Position numbers and translations under genes: made by a program. A stretch of DNA of 64,000 bases from Ruminococcaceae bacterium UBA7080 (lineage in GTDB: Bacteria > Bacillota > Clostridia > Oscillospirales > Acutalibacteraceae), in NCBI GenBank assembly GCA_002493595.1, contig DKZG01000003.1:1-64000 (forward strand), written 5' to 3'. The notes below the pieces were generated by a model that worked only from the letters and a program-made list of their open reading frames with translations, was not told the origin of the DNA and did not search any database. Shown here in pieces: positions 22,396 through 31,766 of the stretch. Within the stretch, counting starts at the first letter, position 1, and every line of letters begins with the position of its first letter.

Positions 22396-22437
22396 ATTTT
22401 TTCATCCTTTTACAGAGTTAGTAATATATTCAACAGT

Positions 22438-22466
22438 ATTTTACACTATTATTTAGAATAATACAA
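22438..22466 (-). promoter_or_regulatory. Promoter of the first foldase gene
   Basis: Reading left, TTGTAT (22466-22461), 17 bases, TAAAAT (22443-22438). It indicates that the two foldase genes are transcribed separately. Confidence 0.5.
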
Positions 22467-22482
22467 GTGTTATTTTCAGCAA

Positions 22483-24342
22483 TTACTGAATAGCCTGAGC
22501 CGAATTCGACGCTGCAGCTTGTTTAGCCGCCTCCAGCTTATCCAGCATCAACCGGCTGTTGGCTTTTTCAAGTGCTGATTTATGAAGCTTCACGTCAAGT
22601 GAATCAATTGATTTCTCAAGTTTATTATCTCTAACATCGGAAATGATTTTTGCTTCATAAACCGGTCCGCAGTTAACAAAGAACATAATATGATAGCCAA
22701 ACTGTGATTTCACAATCTCTGTATCACCATATTTGCGCTTATCGTCCATTGCCCAGTCTTCAAATTCAGCAACCATCTGATCTTTTGAGACATTCTCATA
22801 TAAGCCACCATAAAGACCACTGTTGCCGGCACTTGTTGATTCAGTATCTGTACTGTTTTTTTCAGCAAGCATTGCAAATGAGGATTCACTCTTATCGCCG
22901 TCATTATACGCTTTCAAAATGCTTTCAGCCTTTTCTTTGGCGGCTTTCCACTGATCATCAGTATAATCGGCCTGACCTGTCTGAGGGTCAATCTGATCAT
23001 CCTCAGCCTCAGGAGTAATCAAAATATGCCTAACGGAATACGTTTCATCGGGACACTTAACAGCCTGTTCGGTTTTCAGAATAATATAAGCATAGCCGGT
23101 ATGGTTATTAACATAGTATTTAACTGTACCTGTGGGTTCTTTTTCATCGAAAAGCCAATCTGTTATCTTCTCATCAAAGGGAGACTGTGCACCGTAAATT
23201 ACTCCGTCAACATTTGCTTTGTAATTATCGATGGCTTCTTTTTCGGCATCTGCCTTTTTCACTTTCGGATCCTGCTGCACAGCAGATGCAACATACTGAT
23301 CAATATAATCCTTATAAGCAACAGGAACTAAATCAATAATAGACTGCCTGTCAGTAATTTTTGACATATATTCTTTTATTTTTTTCTCTGACTCAGCCTT
23401 GCCTTCTTCAGAACTCGTATCGTAATCAAGACCTAAATAAGAGATATTTACCTGATAATATTCCTTTTTATTTTCATCAAAAAATTTATTAATTTCTTCA
23501 TCGGAGGATTTATTATTCAGGGTGTAGATTCCCTTATAATTTGTGGATGTAAAATAATATTCGAGATATAGCCTAACTGTATCCGCTGTACAAAATTCGC
23601 CGAAAATTTCAGCTATATAGTCATCAAGCGCCTGATTATTTTCAGAGGCAGACTCTTTAAGACTTTCAATCTGGGTATTAATAATGTCCTTTTGCTTATC
23701 CGAAAGCGTTATGCCTTCTTCCCGGGCAGCATTATAAAAATAAACAGATGTCTTCAGTAAATCCATTGCTTCACTCTGAAAGCGCTCCATCCAAGAAATT
23801 TTATTTCCTTCTTTGTCTTCTGTATACTGCGTCGTATAGTCGGCTGATGTGTCAAGATTATAATAAGATGCTCTTTCCTCGTATTTGCTGATTACATCAT
23901 TGAGATAAAAACTATATATACCTAAGCTTGATTTCTTGCCATCAATTGTTGCTGCAACCGAAGCATAATTCATTAAATGATTTTCTTTTCCGTTAGGTAC
24001 TGTGTAATACCTGACACCAAGCACAGCAATAACGGCAATAACAACTGCCACAAAAATGGCAAGAGGTATAAACTTAAGCGGTTCCTTGTTAATTACAATC
24101 TGATTTGACGGCTCAATATTAACAGGACTTATTGAACTGTTTGCTGAATTGCTTTGATTGTCACTGAAATCGGTTGAAGCAAACATATCGTTATTCAGAG
24201 TAGGTGCTTCGGCCTCAAACTCCCAATTATCATTTGTTTCGTATTTGACGCCGTTTTTCTCTTCAAGTGTGTCATCACTCTTTTGACTAACATCATCAAG
24301 CGAATCAGTATCATTGCCGAGATACTTTTCCTTATCGTCCAT
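22483..24342 (-). CDS. Membrane-anchored PpiC/parvulin-type foldase (second copy)
   Basis: 619 residues, almost the same length and layout as its neighbour but clearly diverged. An acidic Ser/Asn-rich cytoplasmic segment of about 90 residues is followed by a membrane span (FIPLAIFVAVVIAVIAVLGV), a SurA-like helical region and a parvulin domain (SVRHILITPEA, GLYGGLYENVSKDQMV, FGYHIMFFV). The tandem arrangement points to duplication with the two copies serving different exported clients. Confidence 0.88.
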   Translation of the reverse strand: MDDKEKYLGNDTDSLDDVSQKSDDTLEEKNGVKYETNDNWEFEAEAPTLNNDMFASTDFSDNQSNSANSSISPVNIEPSNQIVINKEPLKFIPLAIFVAVVIAVIAVLGVRYYTVPNGKENHLMNYASVAATIDGKKSSLGIYSFYLNDVISKYEERASYYNLDTSADYTTQYTEDKEGNKISWMERFQSEAMDLLKTSVYFYNAAREEGITLSDKQKDIINTQIESLKESASENNQALDDYIAEIFGEFCTADTVRLYLEYYFTSTNYKGIYTLNNKSSDEEINKFFDENKKEYYQVNISYLGLDYDTSSEEGKAESEKKIKEYMSKITDRQSIIDLVPVAYKDYIDQYVASAVQQDPKVKKADAEKEAIDNYKANVDGVIYGAQSPFDEKITDWLFDEKEPTGTVKYYVNNHTGYAYIILKTEQAVKCPDETYSVRHILITPEAEDDQIDPQTGQADYTDDQWKAAKEKAESILKAYNDGDKSESSFAMLAEKNSTDTESTSAGNSGLYGGLYENVSKDQMVAEFEDWAMDDKRKYGDTEIVKSQFGYHIMFFVNCGPVYEAKIISDVRDNKLEKSIDSLDVKLHKSALEKANSRLMLDKLEAAKQAAASNSAQAIQ

Positions 24343-24377
24343 ATAAACACTCCTAAAATAAATATAGATACTTATAA

Positions 24378-24406
24378 AGTATACAACAATATAAGTATCA
24401 ATGCAA
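24378..24406 (-). promoter_or_regulatory. Promoter of the second foldase gene
   Basis: Reading left, TTGCAT (24406-24401), 17 bases, TATACT (24383-24378), then the ribosome site TTTAGGAG before the ATG. Confidence 0.6.
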
Positions 24407-24488
24407 CAAAATTATTATTTCAGCTGTTAAAAAACTGTAAACTGCTTGTAAATAATAATTCCAATTTTAAGGATAAACATCATTTTAC

Positions 24489-24517
24489 TTGAAATCGGGC
24501 ACACAATGTAGTATGAT
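24489..24517 (+). promoter_or_regulatory. Promoter of the O-antigen-ligase-like gene
   Basis: TTGAAA (24489-24494), 17 bases, TATGAT (24512-24517). The rest of 24343-24570 is AT-rich spacer with the divergent foldase promoter and nothing else visible. Confidence 0.6.
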
Positions 24518-24570
24518 GTTGGTATTAAAATATAAAATTAAATATTTAATTTATATATTGAGGTTAATTT

Positions 24571-25965
24571 ATGAAAAATAAAATAAGCAGTTTCAAAGAT
24601 AAATACCGCGAAAATCCCGGCTGGTACTGGCTTTTAGCGGCAATTTTTCTTTTTCCAATTCTGCCGGAATATATAAGTCCGTTTATTCTTTTTATCGGCT
24701 TTATTGTTTTTAAGCGTCAATGGACACATGAAGGCAAAAAGGCAAGGGTAGGAACCCTTGGAAAAATGATGATGGCCTTTATGGGACTTGCACTGATAAG
24801 CACCATTTGGTCGGGAACAAAATTCTCTACCTTTTCCACGGCAATGCTTTGGTGGGGTATGTTTCTGATTGAGGTTATGATTTATAATCTGGCGGTTACA
24901 AGGCAAAGAATTGACAAAATTCTTTCAACCATGGTTATATCGGGCGGCATAAACGGTTTTATAGGAGCGCTTCAGATTTGCTCATATACATTGTATCGAT
25001 TTGGACTAATACCAAAGCATCTTGTTTTTGTTACTCCGTTTTACAGATATATTGACCAGGCTGTTTATGATGTATTGCCTTTTGAAATCAGCACATCTAT
25101 GTGGGCATCACGAGCCAGCGGTTTCTTTTCCAATCCAAATCTATTATCAACTTATATGATAATTGTATTTCCGATTTCAATATATCTTTATTTAAACGCT
25201 AAATCAAAAAAACAGAAAACATTTTATTTTATATTTAATATTCTGATAAGTGCAGGTCTTAGCTCCACGATGACTCGAGCCGGATGCTTTCTTGCAATAT
25301 TCGGATGGATATTTATGTTTATCGTCCTTGCAAAAAAATACGCTAAACCAATGCTGCAGATTTTCATTCCGACTGTATGTGTAATTATACCATCAATTCT
25401 CACAAGATACGGCTTAATCTTTAAAACTGTCGGTCAGATCAGCGGCGGCGGCAGCGGCGGAGTTGAAGCGAAAAAATCATCAGCAGCACATTTTCGTATA
25501 TGGGAAAGTCTTATTGACTATCTGACCAGCCATCTGAAAACGTTTTTTGCCGGGCTTGGATTCGGTGTTGAGGAAACGGGTCAAGTACTTTTAAACGAAT
25601 ACAGTCTCAACAAGCCCCATGCTCACAACTTTGTGCTTGAAACGTGGATGGAGCTTGGTATAATCGGTGTTATCCTTTTGATGGTTATTATACTTTGTGC
25701 TTTCGGCAAAATGCTTGAAATAAATGCAAATAACGGCAAGAAATTTACTTTAGTCTTTTGCGTATTTACCTCTATGCTTATATATTTAGTCTTTGGTTTA
25801 ACCGACTATATATTCAATTCACCAAAGCAGATCATACTTTTATTTATACTTTTGGGATTGACACAAGCTATAAGCCATTGCTATGATAAAACAATCATTA
25901 AAGATTCACATTCGCTTAAAGAAGTCACGGTAAGAGAAATCGAAAACACAATTCATCAGAAATAA
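24571..25965 (+). CDS. O-antigen ligase/polymerase-like membrane protein (Wzy_C)
   Basis: 464 residues with about ten to twelve membrane spans. A large outer loop (around residues 290-360) ends in the family motif NKPHAHNFVLETWMELG, the region that contains the catalytic histidine in WaaL-type ligases. In Gram-positives such proteins polymerise or transfer polysaccharide, such as capsule or wall glycopolymers. It is a single-gene unit with its own promoter and terminator, and no polysaccharide genes adjoin it, so the glycan is unknown. Confidence 0.85.
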   Translation: MKNKISSFKDKYRENPGWYWLLAAIFLFPILPEYISPFILFIGFIVFKRQWTHEGKKARVGTLGKMMMAFMGLALISTIWSGTKFSTFSTAMLWWGMFLIEVMIYNLAVTRQRIDKILSTMVISGGINGFIGALQICSYTLYRFGLIPKHLVFVTPFYRYIDQAVYDVLPFEISTSMWASRASGFFSNPNLLSTYMIIVFPISIYLYLNAKSKKQKTFYFIFNILISAGLSSTMTRAGCFLAIFGWIFMFIVLAKKYAKPMLQIFIPTVCVIIPSILTRYGLIFKTVGQISGGGSGGVEAKKSSAAHFRIWESLIDYLTSHLKTFFAGLGFGVEETGQVLLNEYSLNKPHAHNFVLETWMELGIIGVILLMVIILCAFGKMLEINANNGKKFTLVFCVFTSMLIYLVFGLTDYIFNSPKQIILLFILLGLTQAISHCYDKTIIKDSHSLKEVTVREIENTIHQK

Positions 25966-25970
25966 AAGAA

Positions 25971-26008
25971 AAGCAATCAGATAAGCTAAATCGGCTGTCT
26001 GATTGCTT
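25971..26008. terminator. Bidirectional terminator
   Basis: AAGCAATCAGA (25971-25981) pairs with TCTGATTGCTT (25998-26008). The minus strand continues TTCTTTTATTT and the plus strand GTTTATTTATT. It serves both converging genes. Confidence 0.85.
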
Positions 26009-26017
26009 GTTTATTTA

Positions 26018-27865
26018 TTATTTTAGTGATATACCCTCTACAAACCATCCGTTAAGCGTTAAGCATTTTGACGGCTGATTATCGTTATAATATTTGCAGA
26101 AATCATATCCTGCGCCGCCCTGAGCCTGAACGAGAGGTATCTTTCCGTCAGCGAGCAGCTTGTAAACATCATCATAATTCGTTTTTATGTTTTCATCATC
26201 AGAAACAAAAGTAGAATAAATAGCGTCGGTTGCACAGCTTGCAAGAGTAACCGTACCGCCTTTAAAATCACTGAGACAATCTTTGACAGCTTCACCGTAA
26301 TTATTAACGACTGTTGTGTACGCATCCTTGTTATTTTCACCGGCCGCTATTACATTCAAATCAAAATCAAAATCGTTTTTTGATGTAAAGGCTGATGCTG
26401 CATGATCATTGCCACCGGTAAATACTGCTGTGACACCACAATTAAACATCGTATCACAAATAGCTGCATATCTGTCGACCATTTTAAATGTTGTGCTGTA
26501 GTTATACTCATTGGTCATTGCAACACCGGTACTGTTGCCATAGGTATCTGTATTTTCCCAATGAGAAAACATATAGCCCTCCTTAGGCGGAGCAGAAACA
26601 ACAGTCACATCACTTTCTGCTGCGTATGAACCGCTTCCTGTTGACTCGCCTTCACCGCCTTCACCTGTAACAACTGTAAGGTTAAAGGTTGGCGTTTTGC
26701 TTAATTCATAAATAGGAATAAGCTTAATATTTTCGTTGATATCGCTGATTTTTGTATTCGCACTCTCTTTATTCTCAATAGTAACAGAGGCACTTGTCTC
26801 CCAGCGGCTGAAAACCATATTCTTTGCAGCTACCGGTGCTGTAATGTCACATTCACCGTTTTCATCCACATTAATGGCTGTGTCAACTGTTTTTCCGTCT
26901 GCTGACATAATTTCAACGTTATATGCACCCTCAGCATCCTTATATGTTGCAGTCAGTGTACAATCACATTTTTCTACAATGAGATTCATTGCAGCGTCTT
27001 TTTCAGAGGAAATATTTACTTTTTTATCCTTAACACCTTTCGTGTCACTCTTAACCTCCCACTTATCAAATACCTTTCCCTCAGGAGCAGGAGCAGCAGA
27101 AATAGTTACATTTGAACCTTCGGTATAGGTACCTGAACCGAGACCGTTAACAACATTCACTTTAAAAGTTTTATCCTTTATATCAGAAATCTTTTTATAA
27201 CATGCAGTGACGGAAAAATCAAAGCTGTAATTGCGAAGCGGTGAATCATACTCAGCCCAATCCACAGTAACGGGTTTACCTAAACTGTCCGCTGCATAAG
27301 CTGCACCCTGAACAAATCCGGCACCGTAATTCGTTGAGTTTTTGCTGTCAAACTGACCAAAATAACCAAGCTCTGTATTTCCGTTCATAACAGTCAGATA
27401 ACCTGCAAGAAAGCCGGCCTGAAGAACATCAAAAGATACACTCATAACATTTTTAACAAATCGGTCTGTTGTGTCATCTGCCGAATGCGGTATTGCATCA
27501 ATAAGAATAAAACAAATATCAGGATAAGAAGCAGCAATTTCATATGCGCTCACAGCAAAATCAGCACCCGGTAAAATAATATATTTTGCACCATTTTCAG
27601 CTGAAAGTGAAACATATTTCTCAATATTTTCGGTTGTAATTTTATCTTCTTCTAAAACAGGCTGGTAATAACGGCAGGTCATCGCATTTTCGTCAGCATA
27701 AGATTGGATTCCCTCCCATGCACTTTGATTATAACCATCATCATTAATTGTTGCACCGTTTGTTATCAAAACGATATCGCTTTTTAAGTCCTCTTTTTTT
27801 GTGCAGCCGGCAAACACACAGCCTAACAGCACAAGGCACATAAGAACAGAAATTATCTTTTTCAT
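26018..27865 (-). CDS. Bmp-family nucleoside-binding lipoprotein with inserted repeat domain
   Basis: 615 residues from the ATG at 27865, seven codons inside the longest frame and next to TTGGAGG. A lipoprotein signal ends LLGCVFAGC. The basic-membrane-protein (Med/BmpA/PnrA) fold is recognisable in two pieces: residues about 25-215 (DDGYNQSAWEGI, KYIILPGADF, SFDVLQAGFLAGY) and about 440-615 (GVTAVFTGGNDHAASAF, GKIPLVQAQGGAGYDF). Between them sit three beta repeats of InlB B-repeat type (SNVTISAAPAPEGKVFDKWE and two relatives). The fold normally delivers purine nucleosides to an ABC importer, but no importer gene is nearby. It is divergent from a nucleoside salvage operon. Confidence 0.85.
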   Translation of the reverse strand: MKKIISVLMCLVLLGCVFAGCTKKEDLKSDIVLITNGATINDDGYNQSAWEGIQSYADENAMTCRYYQPVLEEDKITTENIEKYVSLSAENGAKYIILPGADFAVSAYEIAASYPDICFILIDAIPHSADDTTDRFVKNVMSVSFDVLQAGFLAGYLTVMNGNTELGYFGQFDSKNSTNYGAGFVQGAAYAADSLGKPVTVDWAEYDSPLRNYSFDFSVTACYKKISDIKDKTFKVNVVNGLGSGTYTEGSNVTISAAPAPEGKVFDKWEVKSDTKGVKDKKVNISSEKDAAMNLIVEKCDCTLTATYKDAEGAYNVEIMSADGKTVDTAINVDENGECDITAPVAAKNMVFSRWETSASVTIENKESANTKISDINENIKLIPIYELSKTPTFNLTVVTGEGGEGESTGSGSYAAESDVTVVSAPPKEGYMFSHWENTDTYGNSTGVAMTNEYNYSTTFKMVDRYAAICDTMFNCGVTAVFTGGNDHAASAFTSKNDFDFDLNVIAAGENNKDAYTTVVNNYGEAVKDCLSDFKGGTVTLASCATDAIYSTFVSDDENIKTNYDDVYKLLADGKIPLVQAQGGAGYDFCKYYNDNQPSKCLTLNGWFVEGISLK

Positions 27866-27906
27866 CGTTTTCCTCCAAAAACTCACGAAGATATTAATAC
27901 TAATTT

Positions 27907-27935
27907 ATAATATCAAAAAAAATAGAATAATGCAA
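27907..27935 (-). promoter_or_regulatory. Promoter of the Bmp lipoprotein
   Basis: Reading left, TTGCAT (27935-27930), 17 bases, TATTAT (27912-27907). Confidence 0.6.
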
Positions 27936-27945
27936 TAGTAATTTG

Positions 27946-27974
27946 TTGATTTAAAGATTGAAAACGCTTATAAT
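27946..27974 (+). promoter_or_regulatory. Promoter of the nucleoside salvage operon
   Basis: TTGATT (27946-27951), 17 bases, TATAAT (27969-27974). It lies back to back with the Bmp promoter. Confidence 0.75.
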
Positions 27975-27990
27975 GAGCTTGGGTGATTTT

Positions 27991-28794
27991 ATGTTAAAGA
28001 GGCAACTGGAATATATAAGAACAATAACCGACTTTATGCCGGAAACAGCAATTGTGCTCGGAAGCGGTCTCGGAAGTCTGGCAGACGAAATAGAAATTAT
28101 GAATACTATTAATTATAATGACATTCCCGATTTTCCGATATCCACAGCGCCCGGTCATAAGGGCCGCTTTGTTTTTGGGAAAATTGAAGAAAAAAATGTC
28201 GTAATCATGCAGGGCAGAATACACCTTTATGAGGGCTACACACCAAAGCAGGTTGTTAATCCCATAAGACTTATGAAAATGATGGGTGCAAACAAGCTGC
28301 TGCTTACAAATGCCAGCGGGGGTATCAACACACACTTCAAAGTCGGTGACTTTATGTTGATCAATGATCACATCTCCTGCTTTGTGCCATCCCCTCTTAT
28401 CGGAAAAAATGATAATTCTGTCGGAGTACGTTTTCCTGATATGAGTCAGGTATATTCTAAGCGAATGAGTGATATAATTTCGAATACGGCACAGGACGAA
28501 GAAATCAACTTAAAATCAGGCATATATCTGCAGCTGACCGGTCCGAATTTTGAAACACCGGCAGAAATCAGAATGGCAAAAGTCTTAGGTGCCGATGCAG
28601 TGGGTATGAGCACTGCCATAGAGGCCCAGGCAGCAAAACACTGCGGTTTTGAAGTGGGTGCAGTCAGTGTTATTTCCAACCTGGCCTGCGGCATAAGCAA
28701 AACACCGATAACAAGCGAAGAAGTAGAAGAGACAGCAAATAAAATTGCTCCTTTATTTAAAAGACTTATCAAAAAATCAGTAGGTAATTTTTAA
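27991..28794 (+). CDS. Purine-nucleoside phosphorylase (trimeric type)
   Basis: 267 residues from the ATG at 27991. A longer frame begins inside the promoter region and is rejected. Family marks are IVLGSGLG, the STAPGHKGRFVFG phosphate loop, MQGRIHLYEGY, NASGGIN and the base-binding LTGPNFETPAE. It cleaves purine nucleosides with phosphate. The two co-transcribed genes behind it act on methylthioribose phosphate and methylthioadenosine, so methylthioinosine is a likely substrate here alongside inosine and guanosine. Confidence 0.92.
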   Translation: MLKRQLEYIRTITDFMPETAIVLGSGLGSLADEIEIMNTINYNDIPDFPISTAPGHKGRFVFGKIEEKNVVIMQGRIHLYEGYTPKQVVNPIRLMKMMGANKLLLTNASGGINTHFKVGDFMLINDHISCFVPSPLIGKNDNSVGVRFPDMSQVYSKRMSDIISNTAQDEEINLKSGIYLQLTGPNFETPAEIRMAKVLGADAVGMSTAIEAQAAKHCGFEVGAVSVISNLACGISKTPITSEEVEETANKIAPLFKRLIKKSVGNF

Positions 28795-28795
28795 T

Positions 28796-29773
28796 ATGAA
28801 AAATCTGAAATTTATTAATAATAAATTATATATCCTTGACCAAAGACTTTTACCAAATGAGGAAAAATGGATTGAAATCACGAGCAAGGAACAGGCTTAT
28901 AATGCGATTCACACGTTGATGGTGAGAGGGGCACCTGCAATCGGAGTTTTTGCAGGCTTTGCAATGGCTGTATTTGCAAATGAAAATAATCTGTATGAGC
29001 TAAAAAAATATCTCGACAGTGCACGGCCAACCGCCGTTAATCTAAGCTGGGCGACACAAAGAATTGTCACAGCCTCGCAAAATGGTAAAAATCTTATTGA
29101 TGAGGCGCGAAGCATTCAGGAAGAGGATATTGAAATGTGCCGAAAAATCAGTACACACGGCCTTTCACTGCTTAAAGACGGAGACGGGATACTGACGCAC
29201 TGCAATGCCGGAGAATTGGCTGCAAGCAAATACGGAACAGGACTCGGTCCGCTTATCCTCGGTCAAGAAAAAGGATACAGCTTTCGTGTTTTCAGTGATG
29301 AAACCAGGCCGCTGCTGCAAGGAGCCAGGCTGACATCCTATGAGCTTGAAAAAGCAGGTATTGATGTTACGCTGATTTGTGACAATATGGCAAGCCTGGT
29401 TATGAAAAAAGGGCTGATTGATGCCGTGCTTGTTGGTTGTGACAGAATTGCAGCCAATGGAGATACTGCCAATAAAATCGGAACAAGCGCTTTAGCTGTA
29501 CTTGCAAAATATTATGATATTCCATTTTATGTTCTCGGTCCGTACTCTACTGTTGATTTTGACTGCAGGAATGGTGATGATATTGTAATTGAAGAAAGAA
29601 ACGGCGATGAAATAAAGGAAATGTATTTTAAGAATCCAACAGCACTTAAAGAAACCAAATGCTTTAATCCTTCCTTTGATGTAACCGATCATTCACTGAT
29701 TACAGCCATAATTACCGATAAAGGCATTGTTTATCCGCCATTTGAAAAAAATCTAAAGGAGACCATCAAATGA
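28796..29773 (+). CDS. mtnA: S-methyl-5-thioribose-1-phosphate isomerase (MtnA family)
   Basis: 325 residues. MtnA converts methylthioribose 1-phosphate to the ribulose form in methylthioadenosine salvage. The catalytic cysteine lies in LTHCNAGELAASKYGTG and the catalytic aspartate in LVGCDRIAANGDTANKIGT; RGAPAIGVFAGF is also typical. Related enzymes accept 5-deoxyribose 1-phosphate, so that substrate is not excluded. It starts two bases after the phosphorylase stop and overlaps the deaminase by four bases. Confidence 0.93.
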   Translation: MKNLKFINNKLYILDQRLLPNEEKWIEITSKEQAYNAIHTLMVRGAPAIGVFAGFAMAVFANENNLYELKKYLDSARPTAVNLSWATQRIVTASQNGKNLIDEARSIQEEDIEMCRKISTHGLSLLKDGDGILTHCNAGELAASKYGTGLGPLILGQEKGYSFRVFSDETRPLLQGARLTSYELEKAGIDVTLICDNMASLVMKKGLIDAVLVGCDRIAANGDTANKIGTSALAVLAKYYDIPFYVLGPYSTVDFDCRNGDDIVIEERNGDEIKEMYFKNPTALKETKCFNPSFDVTDHSLITAIITDKGIVYPPFEKNLKETIK

Positions 29774-31044
29774 TCAGATTTTATAACGCAAGAATACTGT
29801 CCTTAAAGAATGACTTTGAAATAATTGAAAATGGTGAAGTATGGGTTGACGCGAATAATATTGTATATGCAGGAAATCCAAAGAAGGAAAGCACAAGCAC
29901 TTCATTTGAAAGAGAAATTGATCTTAAAGGTAATCTGATTATGCCTGCATTTAAAAATGCACATACACACAGTGCTATGACCTTTGGCAGAAGCTTCAGT
30001 GATGATTTGCCGCTTCAGGAATGGCTGTATGATAAAATTTTTCCGCTTGAGGCACGACTGACCGGCGATGACATTAAAAAGCTTTCTAAAATAGCTTTTG
30101 CCGAATATCTGACAAGCGGTATTTCAGCCTGTTTTGATATGTATTATTTTCCGGAATTTATGGCTAAGGCAAGCCTTGAAACAGGATTCAGAACCGTTAT
30201 GTGCGGTGCTGTTAATAATTTCAAGGAATCTGTCCCCCTTCTTGAAGAATATTACCATAAATATAACAGTTATGATGAGCTTATATCTTATCAATTGGGG
30301 TTTCATGCAGAATATACAACTGACAAAAGTATAATGAAGAGCATAGCAAAACTTGCAGAAAAGTATCAGGCACCCGTATTTATGCATTCAAGCGAAACGA
30401 TGAGTGAAACACAAAATTGCATACACCAATATAATAAAACACCAACCGAACTTTTTGATAAACTTGGTTTATTTAACTACGGCGGCGGAGCCTTTCACAG
30501 CGTTTGGGTGTGCGAAAGTGATTTAGACATCTATAAAAAGCGCGGAGTATATGCAGTAGTAAACAGCTCCTCTAACTGTAAGCTGGCATCAGGGGTTGCA
30601 CCTGTTGAGCTCATGCTTAACAAAGGCGTGAATCTTGCTATAGGCACTGACGGTCCAAGCTCAAACAACGCGCTTGATATGTTCAGGGAAATGTATTTGA
30701 CCTGCGTTTTACAAAAAATAAAAAACAAGAACGCTGCATCAACTGACGCAAATCAAGTACTGAAAATGGCAACAGTCGGTTCGGCACGCTGTATGGGACT
30801 GAATGACTGTGACTGTATTGACATCGGAAAAAAGGCTGATTTGATTGTTATTGATCTGAACAGACCATCTATGCAGCCAATACACAATATAACAAAAAAT
30901 CTTGTATACAGTGCCTCCAAAGACTGTATCAAGCTAACCATGGTAAATGGCAGAATACTTTATGAAAACGGTGAATTTACCACCCTTGATATAGAAAAGG
31001 TATACACAGAAGCAGAAGAGGTTGTAAAAAGAATTACAAAATAA
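29770..31044 (+). CDS. mtaD: Methylthioadenosine/S-adenosylhomocysteine deaminase-like amidohydrolase
   Basis: 424 residues of the metal-dependent amidohydrolase superfamily (MtaD/TrzN-like). Metal and catalytic positions are visible as HTHSAM, the histidine in FHAEYTT, the FMHSSET segment, AFHSVWV and GTDGPSSNNALDMFREM. DLPLQEWLYDKIFPLEA is the usual MtaD signature after the first motif. It would deaminate methylthioadenosine to methylthioinosine or adenosylhomocysteine to inosylhomocysteine. Its operon with a phosphorylase and MtnA favours methylthioadenosine. Confidence 0.88.
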   Translation: MIRFYNARILSLKNDFEIIENGEVWVDANNIVYAGNPKKESTSTSFEREIDLKGNLIMPAFKNAHTHSAMTFGRSFSDDLPLQEWLYDKIFPLEARLTGDDIKKLSKIAFAEYLTSGISACFDMYYFPEFMAKASLETGFRTVMCGAVNNFKESVPLLEEYYHKYNSYDELISYQLGFHAEYTTDKSIMKSIAKLAEKYQAPVFMHSSETMSETQNCIHQYNKTPTELFDKLGLFNYGGGAFHSVWVCESDLDIYKKRGVYAVVNSSSNCKLASGVAPVELMLNKGVNLAIGTDGPSSNNALDMFREMYLTCVLQKIKNKNAASTDANQVLKMATVGSARCMGLNDCDCIDIGKKADLIVIDLNRPSMQPIHNITKNLVYSASKDCIKLTMVNGRILYENGEFTTLDIEKVYTEAEEVVKRITK

Positions 31045-31047
31045 ATA

Positions 31048-31092
31048 ATAAAAAGGCGAAGCACTCAGCATAAAGTACTTCGCCTTTTTATT
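31048..31092. terminator. Bidirectional terminator
   Basis: AAAAAGGCGAAG-c-ACT pairs with AGT-a-CTTCGCCTTTTT. It has T runs on both strands and separates the converging salvage operon and methyltransferase gene. Confidence 0.9.
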
Positions 31093-31759
31093 ATTTATTT
31101 GGATTGTATGTCCATATCGAAAAGCCCTGAGGCTGTGAAGCAATAATCAGTCCGTTGATACTCTGAAATTTTTCACGGTAATTCAGTGTCCAGCCCTTTC
31201 GCTCCTTTAAAAAATGACCGCTTTGCTGGTCAACCCAATAAATAAAAGTTATGGGATGTGAAACTTCATTTTCGAATTTTTCTATAAACTGTGAAAACGT
31301 CTTTGGCAAAAACGGTCTGCCTAAAAAGAAAACATTGTATGCATTATAATTAATATGAAAGGCATCCCCTATGATAATATTTATATTATCATATTTTTTT
31401 GTCCACGCTTTTGCCACAGCACCTGCTTCTTCGTTAATTTCTATACCATTAAGTGCACAAGGCACTTGCTCTTTTTTTAAAAACGCAAGTACCCTGCCCT
31501 TGCCGCATCCGATATCAATAAAGCTATCTTCTGCTTTCAGCTTAACATGAGAAAAAATCTTTCTTAAAATGATATATCTTGTTGACTCGGATCCGGTCGA
31601 ACCGACACCGTTTGCGTCATCACGAAAAACGCTCGGAACATATTTGCAAAGATTTACACTACAAATCTTTTTATCGATTACGGTATCATACAAGGTCATA
31701 AGCTGACCGCTCAGCTTATAGCGCCAATAGCTGAAGCTGAAATTTTTGTTATCAGTCAT
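31091..31759 (-). CDS. Class I SAM-dependent methyltransferase, substrate unknown
   Basis: 222 residues. The SAM-binding loop is FIDIGCGKGRVLAF, followed by the acidic ribose ligand in NGIEIN and IIIGDAFHI as motif III. The N-terminal 70 residues carry GSESTRYIILRKIF, seen in small uncharacterised methyltransferases of Firmicutes. It abuts the epimerase gene but is not clearly linked to it by function. Confidence 0.8.
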   Translation of the reverse strand: MTDNKNFSFSYWRYKLSGQLMTLYDTVIDKKICSVNLCKYVPSVFRDDANGVGSTGSESTRYIILRKIFSHVKLKAEDSFIDIGCGKGRVLAFLKKEQVPCALNGIEINEEAGAVAKAWTKKYDNINIIIGDAFHINYNAYNVFFLGRPFLPKTFSQFIEKFENEVSHPITFIYWVDQQSGHFLKERKGWTLNYREKFQSINGLIIASQPQGFSIWTYNPNK

Positions 31760-31766
31760 ATTTGAC

